From Akkermansiaceae bacterium (GTDB taxonomy: Bacteria; Verrucomicrobiota; Verrucomicrobiia; Verrucomicrobiales; Akkermansiaceae), in contig JACMMB010000294.1 of assembly GCA_014379305.1 (NCBI GenBank), positions 1 to 18,608 of the forward strand: a stretch of 18,608 nucleotides of DNA. The letters run 5' to 3'. The notes under the pieces were generated by a model. It saw only the letters and a program-made list of their open reading frames with translations, was not told where the DNA came from and ran no database searches. Of the stretch, positions 7,178-14,331 are shown piece by piece. A program made the translations under genes and the position numbers. Numbering within the stretch: the stretch's first letter is position 1; every line of letters begins with the position of its first letter.

Positions 7178-8065
7178 ATGCCCAATCCCTGGACCGGAAT
7201 CGGAAACCCTTACACCCGTAGCGAAGTCGTTGAACGCCTCCGCGCAACATTGAAAAACGGCCAGCCGATCATCGCTGCCGGAGCCGGCACGGGGATTTCG
7301 GCAAAGTTTATCGAGAAGGGCGGTGCCGATCTCTTGATCATCTACAATTCGGGCCGTTTCCGCATGGCCGGCCATGGCTCTACCGCCGGACTTATGGCCT
7401 ACGGCGATGCCAACGCGGTAGCGATGGAGATCGGTGAATACGAGGTTTTGCCGGTGGTTGATGAAATTCCCGTGGTCTGCGGAGTCCACGCCACTGATCC
7501 ACGGCGGCGCATGTGGCACTGGCTTGAAAAAGTGAAGGAGATGGGTTTCAGCGGGGTGAACAATTTCCCCACCCACTGCATCATTGACGGCCAGTTTCGC
7601 CAGACGCTGGAGGAAACGGGAATGGGCGTTCAGAAGGAGGTCGACATGATCGCGATCGCCCGGCGGATGGAACTCTTCACGATCGTTTACGTGAGCTCCC
7701 CGGCTGAGGCTCGCGCGATGGCCGATGTGGGAGCCGATGCGATCATCGCTCATGTTGGCTGCACCATCGGCGGATCGATTGGCGTAACAGATGCCACAGT
7801 AACCCTATCTGAAGCAGCCGAGTGGACGCAGCGCATCATCGATGGCGCGAAAGCGGGCGGTCGCGAGGATCTTATTTTCCTAAGTCACGGCGGGCCCATC
7901 CTCACTCCGGAAGACGCACAGTTCATCAATCAACATACCGATACGGTAGGCTTTGTGGGCGCAAGCAGCCTCGAGCGCATCGCCGTGGAAACATCCCTTT
8001 CCGCGCTGACCCGCCGGTTCAAAGGGATTGCGGTAAATGCTTCCGATAGCGGAATTTTAAAATAA
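7178..8065 (+). CDS. Phosphoenolpyruvate hydrolase-like TIM-barrel protein (Tm-1 C-terminal half)
   Basis: This 295-residue protein belongs to the family named 'TIM-barrel signal transduction' or 'phosphoenolpyruvate hydrolase-like'. Visible blocks are PIIAAGAGTGISAKFIEKGGADLL, IYNSGRFRMAGHGSTAGLM, the metal/phosphate-site region VCGVHATDPRR, GVNNFPTHCIIDGQFR, the AHVGCTIGGSIGV segment, and the barrel-closing FLSHGGPI and GFVGASSLERI. In plants and fungi the same domain is the C-terminal half of Tm-1-like proteins, whose N-terminal half is encoded by the next gene here. The catalysed reaction is not established. It lies 29 bases after the Dabb gene and 6 bases before the Tm-1-like gene, so all three are almost certainly one operon. 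Confidence 0.88.
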   Translation: MPNPWTGIGNPYTRSEVVERLRATLKNGQPIIAAGAGTGISAKFIEKGGADLLIIYNSGRFRMAGHGSTAGLMAYGDANAVAMEIGEYEVLPVVDEIPVVCGVHATDPRRRMWHWLEKVKEMGFSGVNNFPTHCIIDGQFRQTLEETGMGVQKEVDMIAIARRMELFTIVYVSSPAEARAMADVGADAIIAHVGCTIGGSIGVTDATVTLSEAAEWTQRIIDGAKAGGREDLIFLSHGGPILTPEDAQFINQHTDTVGFVGASSLERIAVETSLSALTRRFKGIAVNASDSGILK

Positions 8066-8071
8066 ACCGCC

Positions 8072-9298
8072 ATGCCTACCATAGCCGTTCTGGGGACTCT
8101 GGACACGAAAGGCCATGAACACGCCGCCGTCGTCGAAGCCATCCGTCAACGCGGGTTCAGCACTCTCCTCATCAACGTCGGCAGCCATGGCCCGCCAACC
8201 GTTGCAGCCGATGTCGATGCCAGCCAAGTTGCCGAAGCGGGTGGCGAGGACTGGGAAGCTGCCTTCTCCCGCAAGGATCGCGGCGAATGCGTGGCATTGA
8301 TGGGCCGGGCCGCAGCTCGTTATGTAGCCAAACTTGCCGAAGCTGGCCAAATTCATGGCATCATTTCCCTCGGCGGCGGCGGTGGCACATCCATCGCCAC
8401 AACCGCGATGCGGGCCCTTCCAATTGGTTTTCCGAAAGTCATGGTGTCCACGCTTGCCAGTGGCAATGTCGCGCCCTACGTCGGCACCATGGATATCGTC
8501 ATGGTGCCAGCCATCGTTGACGTCGCGGGAGTCAACCGCATCTCGCGAGTTATTTTTGAAAACGCGGCCGGAGCGGTCTGCGGAATGGTCGAAACCGCCG
8601 AAGCACGACGCGCGGAGTCCGCAACGGACAAGCCCCTTGTCGTCGCAAGCATGTTTGGCAACACAACCGACTGCGTGAACGAGGCCCGTCGAATTGTCGA
8701 AGGCGCTGGCTATGAAGTGCTGGTTTTTCATGCCACCGGCCAAGGCGGGCGCGCCATGGAATCGCTGATTGCCAGCGGTCTCGTCGCCGGTGTTCTCGAT
8801 ATCACTACTACCGAATGGGCGGATGAATACGTCGGCGGCACTCTTGGCGCGGGACCCGAACGGCTGGATGCCGCCGGGAAAGCCGGCCTTCCGGCCATCG
8901 TCGTCCCCGGCTGTCTCGACATGGTCAATTTCGGTGAACCGCAGAGCGTTCCCGCTAAATTTGCCGATCGCACGTTTTATCATCACAATCCGCAAGTAAC
9001 GCTGATGCGCACCAATGCTGCCGAGTGTGCCGAGCTGGGCCGCATCCTTGCGGAAAAAGTGAACGCCTACACTGCACCCGTAACTGTTCTGCTGCCAATG
9101 CTTGCGATCAGCATCATCAGTGCTCCCGGCCAGCCGTTTCACGATCAAGAAGCCGATGAAGCTCTCTTCAACGCGATTAAAACCCATCTTCGCCAAGGCA
9201 TCCGCGTCATTGAGATGAACCACACGATCAACGATCCCGCGTTCGCCCGTGCATGCGCCGAGACGCTGGTTGCAACCCTTGCCGCGCTTAAATCCTAA
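8072..9298 (+). CDS. UPF0261/Tm-1-like ATP-binding domain protein
   Basis: This 408-residue cytoplasmic protein is a full-length member of the UPF0261 (Tm-1-like ATP-binding) family. Key blocks are the N-terminal AVLGTLDTKGHE, the glycine-rich SLGGGGGTSIATTAMRALP near residue 100, GFPKVMVSTLASGN, GTMDIVMVPAIVDVAG, SMFGNTTDCVNEARR, FHATGQGGRAMESLI, DITTTEW, and PGCLDMVNFG. Its plant homologue is the N-terminal half of tomato Tm-1, which binds a tobamovirus replication protein and ATP; the bacterial role is unknown and probably metabolic. It follows the TIM-barrel gene after six bases. A tRNA-Leu gene lies convergently 17 bases downstream, with no visible terminator between. Confidence 0.9.
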   Translation: MPTIAVLGTLDTKGHEHAAVVEAIRQRGFSTLLINVGSHGPPTVAADVDASQVAEAGGEDWEAAFSRKDRGECVALMGRAAARYVAKLAEAGQIHGIISLGGGGGTSIATTAMRALPIGFPKVMVSTLASGNVAPYVGTMDIVMVPAIVDVAGVNRISRVIFENAAGAVCGMVETAEARRAESATDKPLVVASMFGNTTDCVNEARRIVEGAGYEVLVFHATGQGGRAMESLIASGLVAGVLDITTTEWADEYVGGTLGAGPERLDAAGKAGLPAIVVPGCLDMVNFGEPQSVPAKFADRTFYHHNPQVTLMRTNAAECAELGRILAEKVNAYTAPVTVLLPMLAISIISAPGQPFHDQEADEALFNAIKTHLRQGIRVIEMNHTINDPAFARACAETLVATLAALKS

Positions 9299-9315
9299 GC
9301 CCTATTTACGGAAAG

Positions 9316-9397
9316 TGCTCGAAAGAGGACTCGAACCTCCACAGGTTGCCCTACTAGATCCTTAGTCTAGCGCGTCTACCGATTCCGCCATCCGAGC
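9316..9397 (-). tRNA. tRNA-Leu (anticodon AAG)
   Basis: The minus strand folds as a class II tRNA of 82 bases without encoded CCA. The acceptor GCTCGGA pairs with TTCGAGC, the discriminator is A (leucine), the D-arm reads GGCGGAATCGGTAGACGC as in bacterial leucine tRNAs, and the variable arm AGG-GCAA-CCT is long. The anticodon stem CTAGA/TCTAG encloses CTAAGGA, so bases 34-36 are AAG with G37. Bacteria normally use GAG, TAG, CAG or TAA for leucine, so A34 is unusual and would need deamination to inosine. tRNA-Ala in this window does encode CCA, so this genome appears to rely partly on CCA addition. Confidence 0.93.
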
Positions 9398-9420
9398 TTT
9401 CCGGTTTTGGGTGGGGGCAG

Positions 9421-9449
9421 GTGATAGGATTCGTGAGAGGGCTTTGCAA
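9421..9449 (-). promoter_or_regulatory. Candidate promoter of tRNA-Leu
   Basis: On the minus strand TTGCAA (9444-9449) and TATCAC (9421-9426) are 17 bases apart, and the -10 ends 23 bases before the mature tRNA 5' end. Both hexamers match consensus at four positions. Confidence 0.4.
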
Positions 9450-9499
9450 GACAATGTTTGATTTTTTTCAGCAGCTCGATTACAACCCGGAAAATGGCA

Positions 9500-9528
9500 T
9501 TGTCACATCCGCCGGTTCACTGTATTTT
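9500..9528 (+). promoter_or_regulatory. Candidate sigma-70 promoter of the amidase gene
   Basis: TTGTCA (9500-9505) and TATTTT (9523-9528) are 17 bases apart. A start near 9535 leaves a leader of about 19 bases before the ATG at 9554. Confidence 0.5.
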
Positions 9529-9553
9529 CCCTACTTCAATCTGAATTTTGCCC

Positions 9554-10597
9554 ATGCAACTGCGAAAAAATTCCATTTTCCAGATTTCGACCACCACCAT
9601 ATTCACATGGCTGTTAGGCCTCTGCTTTTATTCAGTCACGGCAAGTGCCAAGGCGGAAAAAAACGCCGGCTGGGACATCGTGAAACTCGAGGGTCGGGAT
9701 TACGTGTCGGTGGAAAGCATTAAAAAATTCTATAGTTTCACCAAACTCACCCGCACCGGGAATTCCGTGGTTCTCGAAAACTCCAAGGTCGAGATGAAGC
9801 TCAAAGTCGGCGGCAACGAATGTCTCATGAACAACGTGAAATTCGTTTTCTCCAATGCGGTGAATACCTCGGGAAACAAGGTTTACGTTTCGCGCATGGA
9901 TCTCGCGAAACTTATTGATCCCGTCCTACGCCCGAATTTCATCCGCAATGCGGGCGATTTCAAAACAGTCATTCTGGATTCCGGCCATGGAGGCAAGGAT
10001 CCCGGAGCCACCAATCCGCTTGGCACGGAAGCTGGGTATAATCTCCGTCTCGCGACGCGGCTCAAAGGGCTGCTGGAAGCCAAAGGTTTCAAGGTGGTCA
10101 TGATCCGTGATACCGACCGTTATTACTCCCTCCAGGAGCGTGTGAATCTTGCCAATCAGGTTTCCGAAAACGCAATCTTCCTGAGCCTGCATTTCAACTC
10201 AGGGGGCCGCGCCGCGCGGGGGATCGAAACCTTCACCCTATCCCCGCCAGGCGTATCCCATTACGGAAGAGGACTGATCGCCAGCGATGCCCAGGAAAAA
10301 ACCGGGAATGAACACGATTCGGCAAACATCGCACTCGCCACCGCACTCCACGGCTCGGTGCTCCGCCGACTGGGAAACAATACCTTGGATCGTGGTATCA
10401 AGCGGGCCCGCTTCAGCGTGCTTTCCGGAGTAAAACACCCTGCGGTCCTCTTCGAGGGAGGTTTCCTGAGCCATCCCTACGAGGCTCGCTTGGTTGCGAA
10501 CGAAACCTACCAGTCCGCGATTGCCGCAGGCATGGTGGATGCCGTCACCCGCTATCGCTTCGCCGTGGGCCGCAAGCCCGCTCCTGCCAAAAACTAG
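9554..10597 (+). CDS. Exported N-acetylmuramoyl-L-alanine amidase (Amidase_3)
   Basis: Zinc amidases of this family cut the bond between muramic acid and the peptide stem of peptidoglycan. This 347-residue protein starts with a signal peptide (MQLRK, a hydrophobic stretch TIFTWLLGLCFYSV, cleavage near ASAKA), so it acts in the periplasm or at the cell envelope. Residues 40-130 form a copper-amine-oxidase-N-like domain (GRDYVSVESIKKFY). The catalytic domain follows: H145 in LDSGHGGKDPGA, E159 in GTEAGYN, H213 in SLHFNSG, and E301 in LFEGGFLSHPYEA, i.e. the complete zinc and catalytic set. The ATG at 9554 is used instead of an in-frame TTG six bases upstream because it begins the signal peptide. 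It has its own promoter and converges on allE. Confidence 0.9.
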   Translation: MQLRKNSIFQISTTTIFTWLLGLCFYSVTASAKAEKNAGWDIVKLEGRDYVSVESIKKFYSFTKLTRTGNSVVLENSKVEMKLKVGGNECLMNNVKFVFSNAVNTSGNKVYVSRMDLAKLIDPVLRPNFIRNAGDFKTVILDSGHGGKDPGATNPLGTEAGYNLRLATRLKGLLEAKGFKVVMIRDTDRYYSLQERVNLANQVSENAIFLSLHFNSGGRAARGIETFTLSPPGVSHYGRGLIASDAQEKTGNEHDSANIALATALHGSVLRRLGNNTLDRGIKRARFSVLSGVKHPAVLFEGGFLSHPYEARLVANETYQSAIAAGMVDAVTRYRFAVGRKPAPAKN

Positions 10598-10618
10598 AAT
10601 CGCCTAAGGCAGGCGGTT
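10587..10618. terminator. Hairpin terminator shared by the allE operon and the amidase gene
   Basis: AATCGCCT (10598-10605) pairs with AGGCGGTT (10611-10618) over 8 bp with one T-G, around a 5-base loop. In the minus-strand direction the hairpin is followed by CTAGTTTTTGG, a usable U-tract, so it best serves the purine operon. In the plus direction the tract GATGTTCTTGG is weaker. It overlaps the last codons of allE and sits in the 6-base gap between convergent stop codons. Confidence 0.6.
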
Positions 10619-11329
10619 GATGTTCTTGGAGTAAATATACGAGGCGGGCTCATCGCCCATCGCCACAAACCACTGGCTGCAATAGGCCGCCATCCAGATA
10701 ACATCCCCTGCTTTGACAGGATAATATTTGTCCTCCAGCCGATACACTCCCTGCCCTGCTAGCATTTTGAGACCGTGCTCCATGACATGGGTCTCCACAA
10801 AAGGCAATGTCGCACCGCTTTCGTAGGTGAAAATATTCACCGCCAGATCATACCGATCATCCGTAGGCAGCAAAACCTGCAGCCTGGTCTTCTCATTTCC
10901 GAGAAACGGCTCTCCCACCACATCCTTTTTCGAGCCGGTAACAATCTCCGGCTTCTTCACCCGGGCGGATGCCTCGTATTGCTTGCGGAAAATGGTCAGC
11001 CGCGTCCCTTTCTCCCCTTTTAAAACCAGTTTCGTGGCTGGTGGAACGAAGAAAAAATCTCCATTATCAAACACCCGCTCCCCCCAGTTGAGCTTCCCCG
11101 ACTCCACATAAATGACATGTTCATACCCATCCATCGGAAAGACAATCTGGGCCCCATCCTCTTCGAAAACCGCCATCAACTGCGTGATGCCCGCACCCAT
11201 TGCCGGTGAAATCAGCACATAAGCTATCGCCCCCTTCCATCCAGGAAAAACACTCGCCACATGCCCGTCCCGCGCAATCAAGGCATGCCTCGCCCCCACA
11301 TACGTCCGTGTCGCTCCAAACAATTCCAT
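10604..11329 (-). CDS. allE: (S)-ureidoglycine aminohydrolase
   Basis: AllE converts (S)-ureidoglycine, released when allantoate is hydrolysed, to (S)-ureidoglycolate and ammonia. The 241-residue protein is a bicupin: an N-terminal cupin (about 45-110, with VFPMDGYEHVIYVESGKLNW) and a C-terminal cupin (about 165-225). The manganese-site residues are in place: E179, H181 and H185 in VETHVMEHG and Q219 in CSQW, with the same spacing as the plant enzyme (E235, H237, H241, Q275 as I recall it). It is last in the uraH-allC-allB-allE operon, 10 bases after allB. No Shine-Dalgarno precedes the ATG, so it may depend on coupling to allB translation. The gene ends inside the terminator hairpin. Confidence 0.93.
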   Translation of the reverse strand: MELFGATRTYVGARHALIARDGHVASVFPGWKGAIAYVLISPAMGAGITQLMAVFEEDGAQIVFPMDGYEHVIYVESGKLNWGERVFDNGDFFFVPPATKLVLKGEKGTRLTIFRKQYEASARVKKPEIVTGSKKDVVGEPFLGNEKTRLQVLLPTDDRYDLAVNIFTYESGATLPFVETHVMEHGLKMLAGQGVYRLEDKYYPVKAGDVIWMAAYCSQWFVAMGDEPASYIYSKNINRLP

Positions 11330-11339
11330 GGGAAAAATT

Positions 11340-12647
11340 CTACCCGGACGGCCTTAGAAAGCGACCTCTTGTTTCGTCTCCAACCCTCCGCCCCCTCAAC
11401 CATGTGCCCAAAACCCGCCAGTCACGTTCCCAACCCACGTAAGCCGATATCCGGTGCCGATACAGCAGATCCTCTTCCTTGATTATTCCAGGCTGCTTTT
11501 CCAACAGGAAAAAATCAGCATCCTGACCGGCTTCGAGCGAGCCCCCCCCCAGACCAAACCGCCTCAAGACGCCGCCGCGCCATTTTTCCGCCATCGTTTT
11601 CAGAGGTATGCCCCGCCGCATCGCTTCATTACAAACCAGCTCAATCCCGTGCTGACAACCCGCGATCCCCCCCCAGATCGCAAACACATTTTCGCCAGCC
11701 TTCATTTCAGGAGGTGATGGAGAATGATCCGACCCGATGGTCTCCACCAACTTCAAAAGGCCCCACATCCCCTCCACTGAAATCCCATCCCTCAAGGGCG
11801 GCGCACACTTCGCAAACGCCCCGATCCGAGCACCCATCCCGGTATTCAGGAGCAAATAATGCGGGCACGTCTCCGCACTGACATCAACCCCGTTCCGCCT
11901 TCCCTCCTCGATCAGATTCAGGCCGTCCGGATGCGTGACATGCACCACGTGCAGCTTCACTCCGCTCTCACCCGCAAGTTCCATCGCAATCCGAATCGCT
12001 GCCAGCTCCGCCTCCACCGGCCTGGATGCAAACCACATCCTCATCCCTTCCAAACTTGATCCCATCACGTCCTCGAATCCTGATTTGCCGATCAAGGACT
12101 CATCCTCCGCATGCACCCCGACCACCAAGCCACGCCTTGCCGCAACTTTCATCCCATGCGCCAAAACTTTCCGACCCGCCTTGCCGAATTCTTCCAATCC
12201 GCTGCCGCACATAAAGGCCTTGTAGCCGATCACCCCTTCATCCGCCATCTCCTCCAAACCACCCAACGAATCCGGGGTCAAGCCCCCCCAAATCCCGAAA
12301 TCCACACGGGATTTTTCCGCGCACAGCGTCCGCTTCAACCGCATTCCCGCTCCATCAAAAACCGGCGGGGAGGAATTCAGCGGCATGTCGAAAAAAGCCG
12401 TTCCCCCACCCGCTGAAAGCGCCCTCGACCCCGTTTCAATCCCTTCCCAGTCGGTCCTTCCCGGTTCGTTGAAATGCACATGCGCATCGATCACCCCGGG
12501 CAGCAGGATTTTTCCCTCCGCATCGATCTCCTGCCCGTAGCCACATCCCAGATCCTTTCCGATGGCACTCCATTGCCCCCCGCAAACGGCGGCATCCACC
12601 ACCTCTTCTCCGAACAGGCTAACATTCCTCAGCACGAAATCCTTCAT
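11340..12647 (-). CDS. allB: Allantoinase
   Basis: AllB opens the hydantoin ring of allantoin to give allantoate. The 435-residue protein is an amidohydrolase with the complete binuclear metal site: H56 and H58 in DAHVHFNEPGRTDWEG, the carboxylated K143 in GYKAF, H179 in HAED, H236 in HVVHVTH, and D307 in GSDHSP. Positions are close to E. coli AllB. An allantoinase is preferred over dihydropyrimidinase or dihydroorotase because of the N-terminal block and the neighbours. The ATG overlaps the allC stop (ATGA) and has the best Shine-Dalgarno in the window (AGGAGG, 5 bases away). Confidence 0.95.
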   Translation of the reverse strand: MKDFVLRNVSLFGEEVVDAAVCGGQWSAIGKDLGCGYGQEIDAEGKILLPGVIDAHVHFNEPGRTDWEGIETGSRALSAGGGTAFFDMPLNSSPPVFDGAGMRLKRTLCAEKSRVDFGIWGGLTPDSLGGLEEMADEGVIGYKAFMCGSGLEEFGKAGRKVLAHGMKVAARRGLVVGVHAEDESLIGKSGFEDVMGSSLEGMRMWFASRPVEAELAAIRIAMELAGESGVKLHVVHVTHPDGLNLIEEGRRNGVDVSAETCPHYLLLNTGMGARIGAFAKCAPPLRDGISVEGMWGLLKLVETIGSDHSPSPPEMKAGENVFAIWGGIAGCQHGIELVCNEAMRRGIPLKTMAEKWRGGVLRRFGLGGGSLEAGQDADFFLLEKQPGIIKEEDLLYRHRISAYVGWERDWRVLGTWLRGRRVGDETRGRFLRPSG

Positions 12648-13867
12648 GCATTCCTCCTCTTCAGAAATTCGGCCATCACCTCGATTCCTTTCCCGATATC
12701 ATCGGCTTCCACATGCTCATCGGGATGGTGGCTCAGACCAGCGCGGCAACGCACAAAGATCATTCCTACCGGCATGACTTTCGACATCATCACCCCGTCA
12801 TGACCGGCCCCGCTGCCCAGCAATCTGCGTTTTCCGGTCACGGATTCCGCGCAATCCAGAAGCTCGGCGATCATCCTTTCATCACAGTTCACCGCGTGGT
12901 TGATCTGCACCGGATTCCATCCCAGGCGCAAGCCCCTGCGCTCACAGATTGCGGTAAAATTCCTCCTCATTCGCTCCAGACTGTCGTTCAGAAATCCATC
13001 CTCCATATGCCGCACGTCCAGCGTGAACTCCGCTAGTTGGGGAATCACATTGCTTGCGCCCGGCCGCACTTTGAACGTTCCCGCAGTCGCCACCAGGGCG
13101 GAGCTCTCCCGCGCCAGACCTTCCGCCATCAAAACACATTCCGCCGCGCCGGTTAGCGCATCCCGGCGTAGATTCATCGGCGTCGTTCCCGCATGATCCG
13201 CCAGGCCCTCGACCGTCACTCTGAGTCTGGCCTGCCCGCGGATACCGCTGACAATTGCAATCGCCTCGCCTGCTTCCTCAAGCACCCTTCCCTGCTCGAT
13301 ATGGAGTTCCAGATACCCCGAACTACTAAATTCATCGTAGGAAAATACTTCCGCGCCCGCTTTCCAACCTTCGGTCAAAAGCACTTCCGCCAGGGTCTTA
13401 CCCGCTTCATCCCGCACCGCAAGCAAGTCCGGCCCCAGGAGGCCCGCCACCCCGGCGCTGCCCAGATAGGCACTCTGAAACCGCACCCCCTCCTCGTCTG
13501 AAAACCCCAGCAGATGCACCGGATAATCAAGTTTGCAGCCCTCCTTCCGCAGCAATTCCAGCGCGGCCAACGCGCAAATGATTCCCAGCGCGCCATCATA
13601 TTTGCCCGCATCAATCACCGTATCCAGATGCGAGCCGATGATGATCGCCCTGGATGTGTGTCCATTTCCCGGCAGGATGCCCCTCACCGTGCCCCCGGCA
13701 TCATGCGCGACCTCCATACCCAGCCCGCCCATCCACTTCATCACGCATGCGCCTGCGGCAAGGTTCGCCTTGGACAGGAAAGTCCGTCGCAGCTCACCCG
13801 GCATATCGGAAATACGGCCAAGTTCATCGATCCGCTCGATAGCCCTGCGTAAAATTTCCCCATCCAT
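12644..13867 (-). CDS. allC: Allantoate amidohydrolase
   Basis: AllC hydrolyses allantoate to ureidoglycine, carbon dioxide and ammonia. The 407-residue protein is an M20-family zinc amidohydrolase: H80 in GSHLDTV, D91 in KYDGALG, E125/E126 in SDEEGVRF, H189 in LHIEQGRVLE, and a C-terminal GAGHDGVMMSK plus SHHPDEHV carrying the last ligand. The dimerisation domain occupies about 210-320 (GLADHAGTTPM). The start at 13867 is set by the TGATG overlap with the uraH stop and by family length; an in-frame ATG at 13906 would add 13 residues inside uraH. N-carbamoyl-L-amino-acid hydrolases share this fold, but the allantoinase neighbour decides the call. Confidence 0.93.
   Translation of the reverse strand: MDGEILRRAIERIDELGRISDMPGELRRTFLSKANLAAGACVMKWMGGLGMEVAHDAGGTVRGILPGNGHTSRAIIIGSHLDTVIDAGKYDGALGIICALAALELLRKEGCKLDYPVHLLGFSDEEGVRFQSAYLGSAGVAGLLGPDLLAVRDEAGKTLAEVLLTEGWKAGAEVFSYDEFSSSGYLELHIEQGRVLEEAGEAIAIVSGIRGQARLRVTVEGLADHAGTTPMNLRRDALTGAAECVLMAEGLARESSALVATAGTFKVRPGASNVIPQLAEFTLDVRHMEDGFLNDSLERMRRNFTAICERRGLRLGWNPVQINHAVNCDERMIAELLDCAESVTGKRRLLGSGAGHDGVMMSKVMPVGMIFVRCRAGLSHHPDEHVEADDIGKGIEVMAEFLKRRNA
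12653..12658 (-). promoter_or_regulatory. Strong Shine-Dalgarno of allB
   Basis: On the minus strand AGGAGG lies five bases before the allB ATG (12645-12647), inside the 3' end of allC. It fixes the allB start and stands out because most genes here lack such a motif. Confidence 0.75.
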
Positions 13868-14187
13868 CAGCTTCCCCGGTAAGTGCTGTATGACCATGGC
13901 GTGCATACGAGCGGGACGTGATAAACACCGTCCTTCTCCATCTCAAAGCGGATCTCGACACGCTTGAAAATCCCCTCCTTGTATCCCGATTTCAAAAAAT
14001 ATTCCCCCACCTCGAAGACCAACACATATTCTCCTTCGCCATCAGCCAGCAGGGGCTCATCCAGTCTCCCGTCCGCGCCGGTCACCGTGTTTTTCAACTC
14101 AATGCCACCCTGAAAAAGCCTCACCGCCACCCCGACCGCCGGTTTCCCCGATACCGTATCCAAAACATGCGTCGTAAGCTTGCCCAT
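13867..14187 (-). CDS. uraH: 5-hydroxyisourate hydrolase (transthyretin-related)
   Basis: HIUase hydrolyses 5-hydroxyisourate, the product of urate oxidation, to OHCU. This 106-residue protein has the hallmark N-terminal block KLTTHVLDTVSGKPAVGV (catalytic His at residue 7) and the C-terminal HVPLV..PWSYSTYRGS, the defining signature of the family. The start at 14187 is chosen because homologues begin just before TTHVLD; an upstream in-frame ATG at 14214 would add nine unrelated residues. It is first in the operon. Its stop overlaps the allC start (TGATG). There is no signal peptide, so it is cytoplasmic. OHCU decarboxylase and urate oxidase, which should flank this step, are absent from the window. 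Confidence 0.95.
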   Translation of the reverse strand: MGKLTTHVLDTVSGKPAVGVAVRLFQGGIELKNTVTGADGRLDEPLLADGEGEYVLVFEVGEYFLKSGYKEGIFKRVEIRFEMEKDGVYHVPLVCTPWSYSTYRGS

Positions 14188-14243
14188 ACTCCAAATCCAT
14201 CCCATTTCTCCCACACGCTCCAGCAGATTTAATTTTTCAATGG

Positions 14244-14272
14244 ATAATCATCCCTGCGTGCGGTCTAACCAA
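14244..14272 (-). promoter_or_regulatory. Candidate promoter of the uraH-allC-allB-allE operon
   Basis: On the minus strand TTGGTT (14267-14272) and GATTAT (14244-14249) are 17 bases apart. A start near 14237 gives a leader of about 50 bases. A small palindrome GGAT-AATC-ATCC (14242-14253) overlaps the -10 and could be an operator, though its arms are only four bases long. Confidence 0.4.
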
Positions 14273-14286
14273 TATCCACCCGGCCA

Positions 14287-14314
14287 TTGATTCCCGCCGC
14301 CACCCCTGCATAAT
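14287..14314 (+). promoter_or_regulatory. Candidate sigma-70 promoter of recN-fmt
   Basis: TTGATT (14287-14292) and CATAAT (14309-14314) are 16 bases apart. A start near 14321 leaves a very short leader of about 11 bases before the recN ATG at 14332. It is divergent from the purine operon promoter, with the two -35 elements about 15 bases apart. No SOS box was found by eye. Confidence 0.45.
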
Positions 14315-14331
14315 CCGGCTCGTTCTCCCAC

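Noticed and set aside
8057..9223. 388-residue open frame on the minus strand
   Set aside because: It is fully antisense to the UPF0261/Tm-1-like gene, shows no family features, and arises from the codon bias of that gene.
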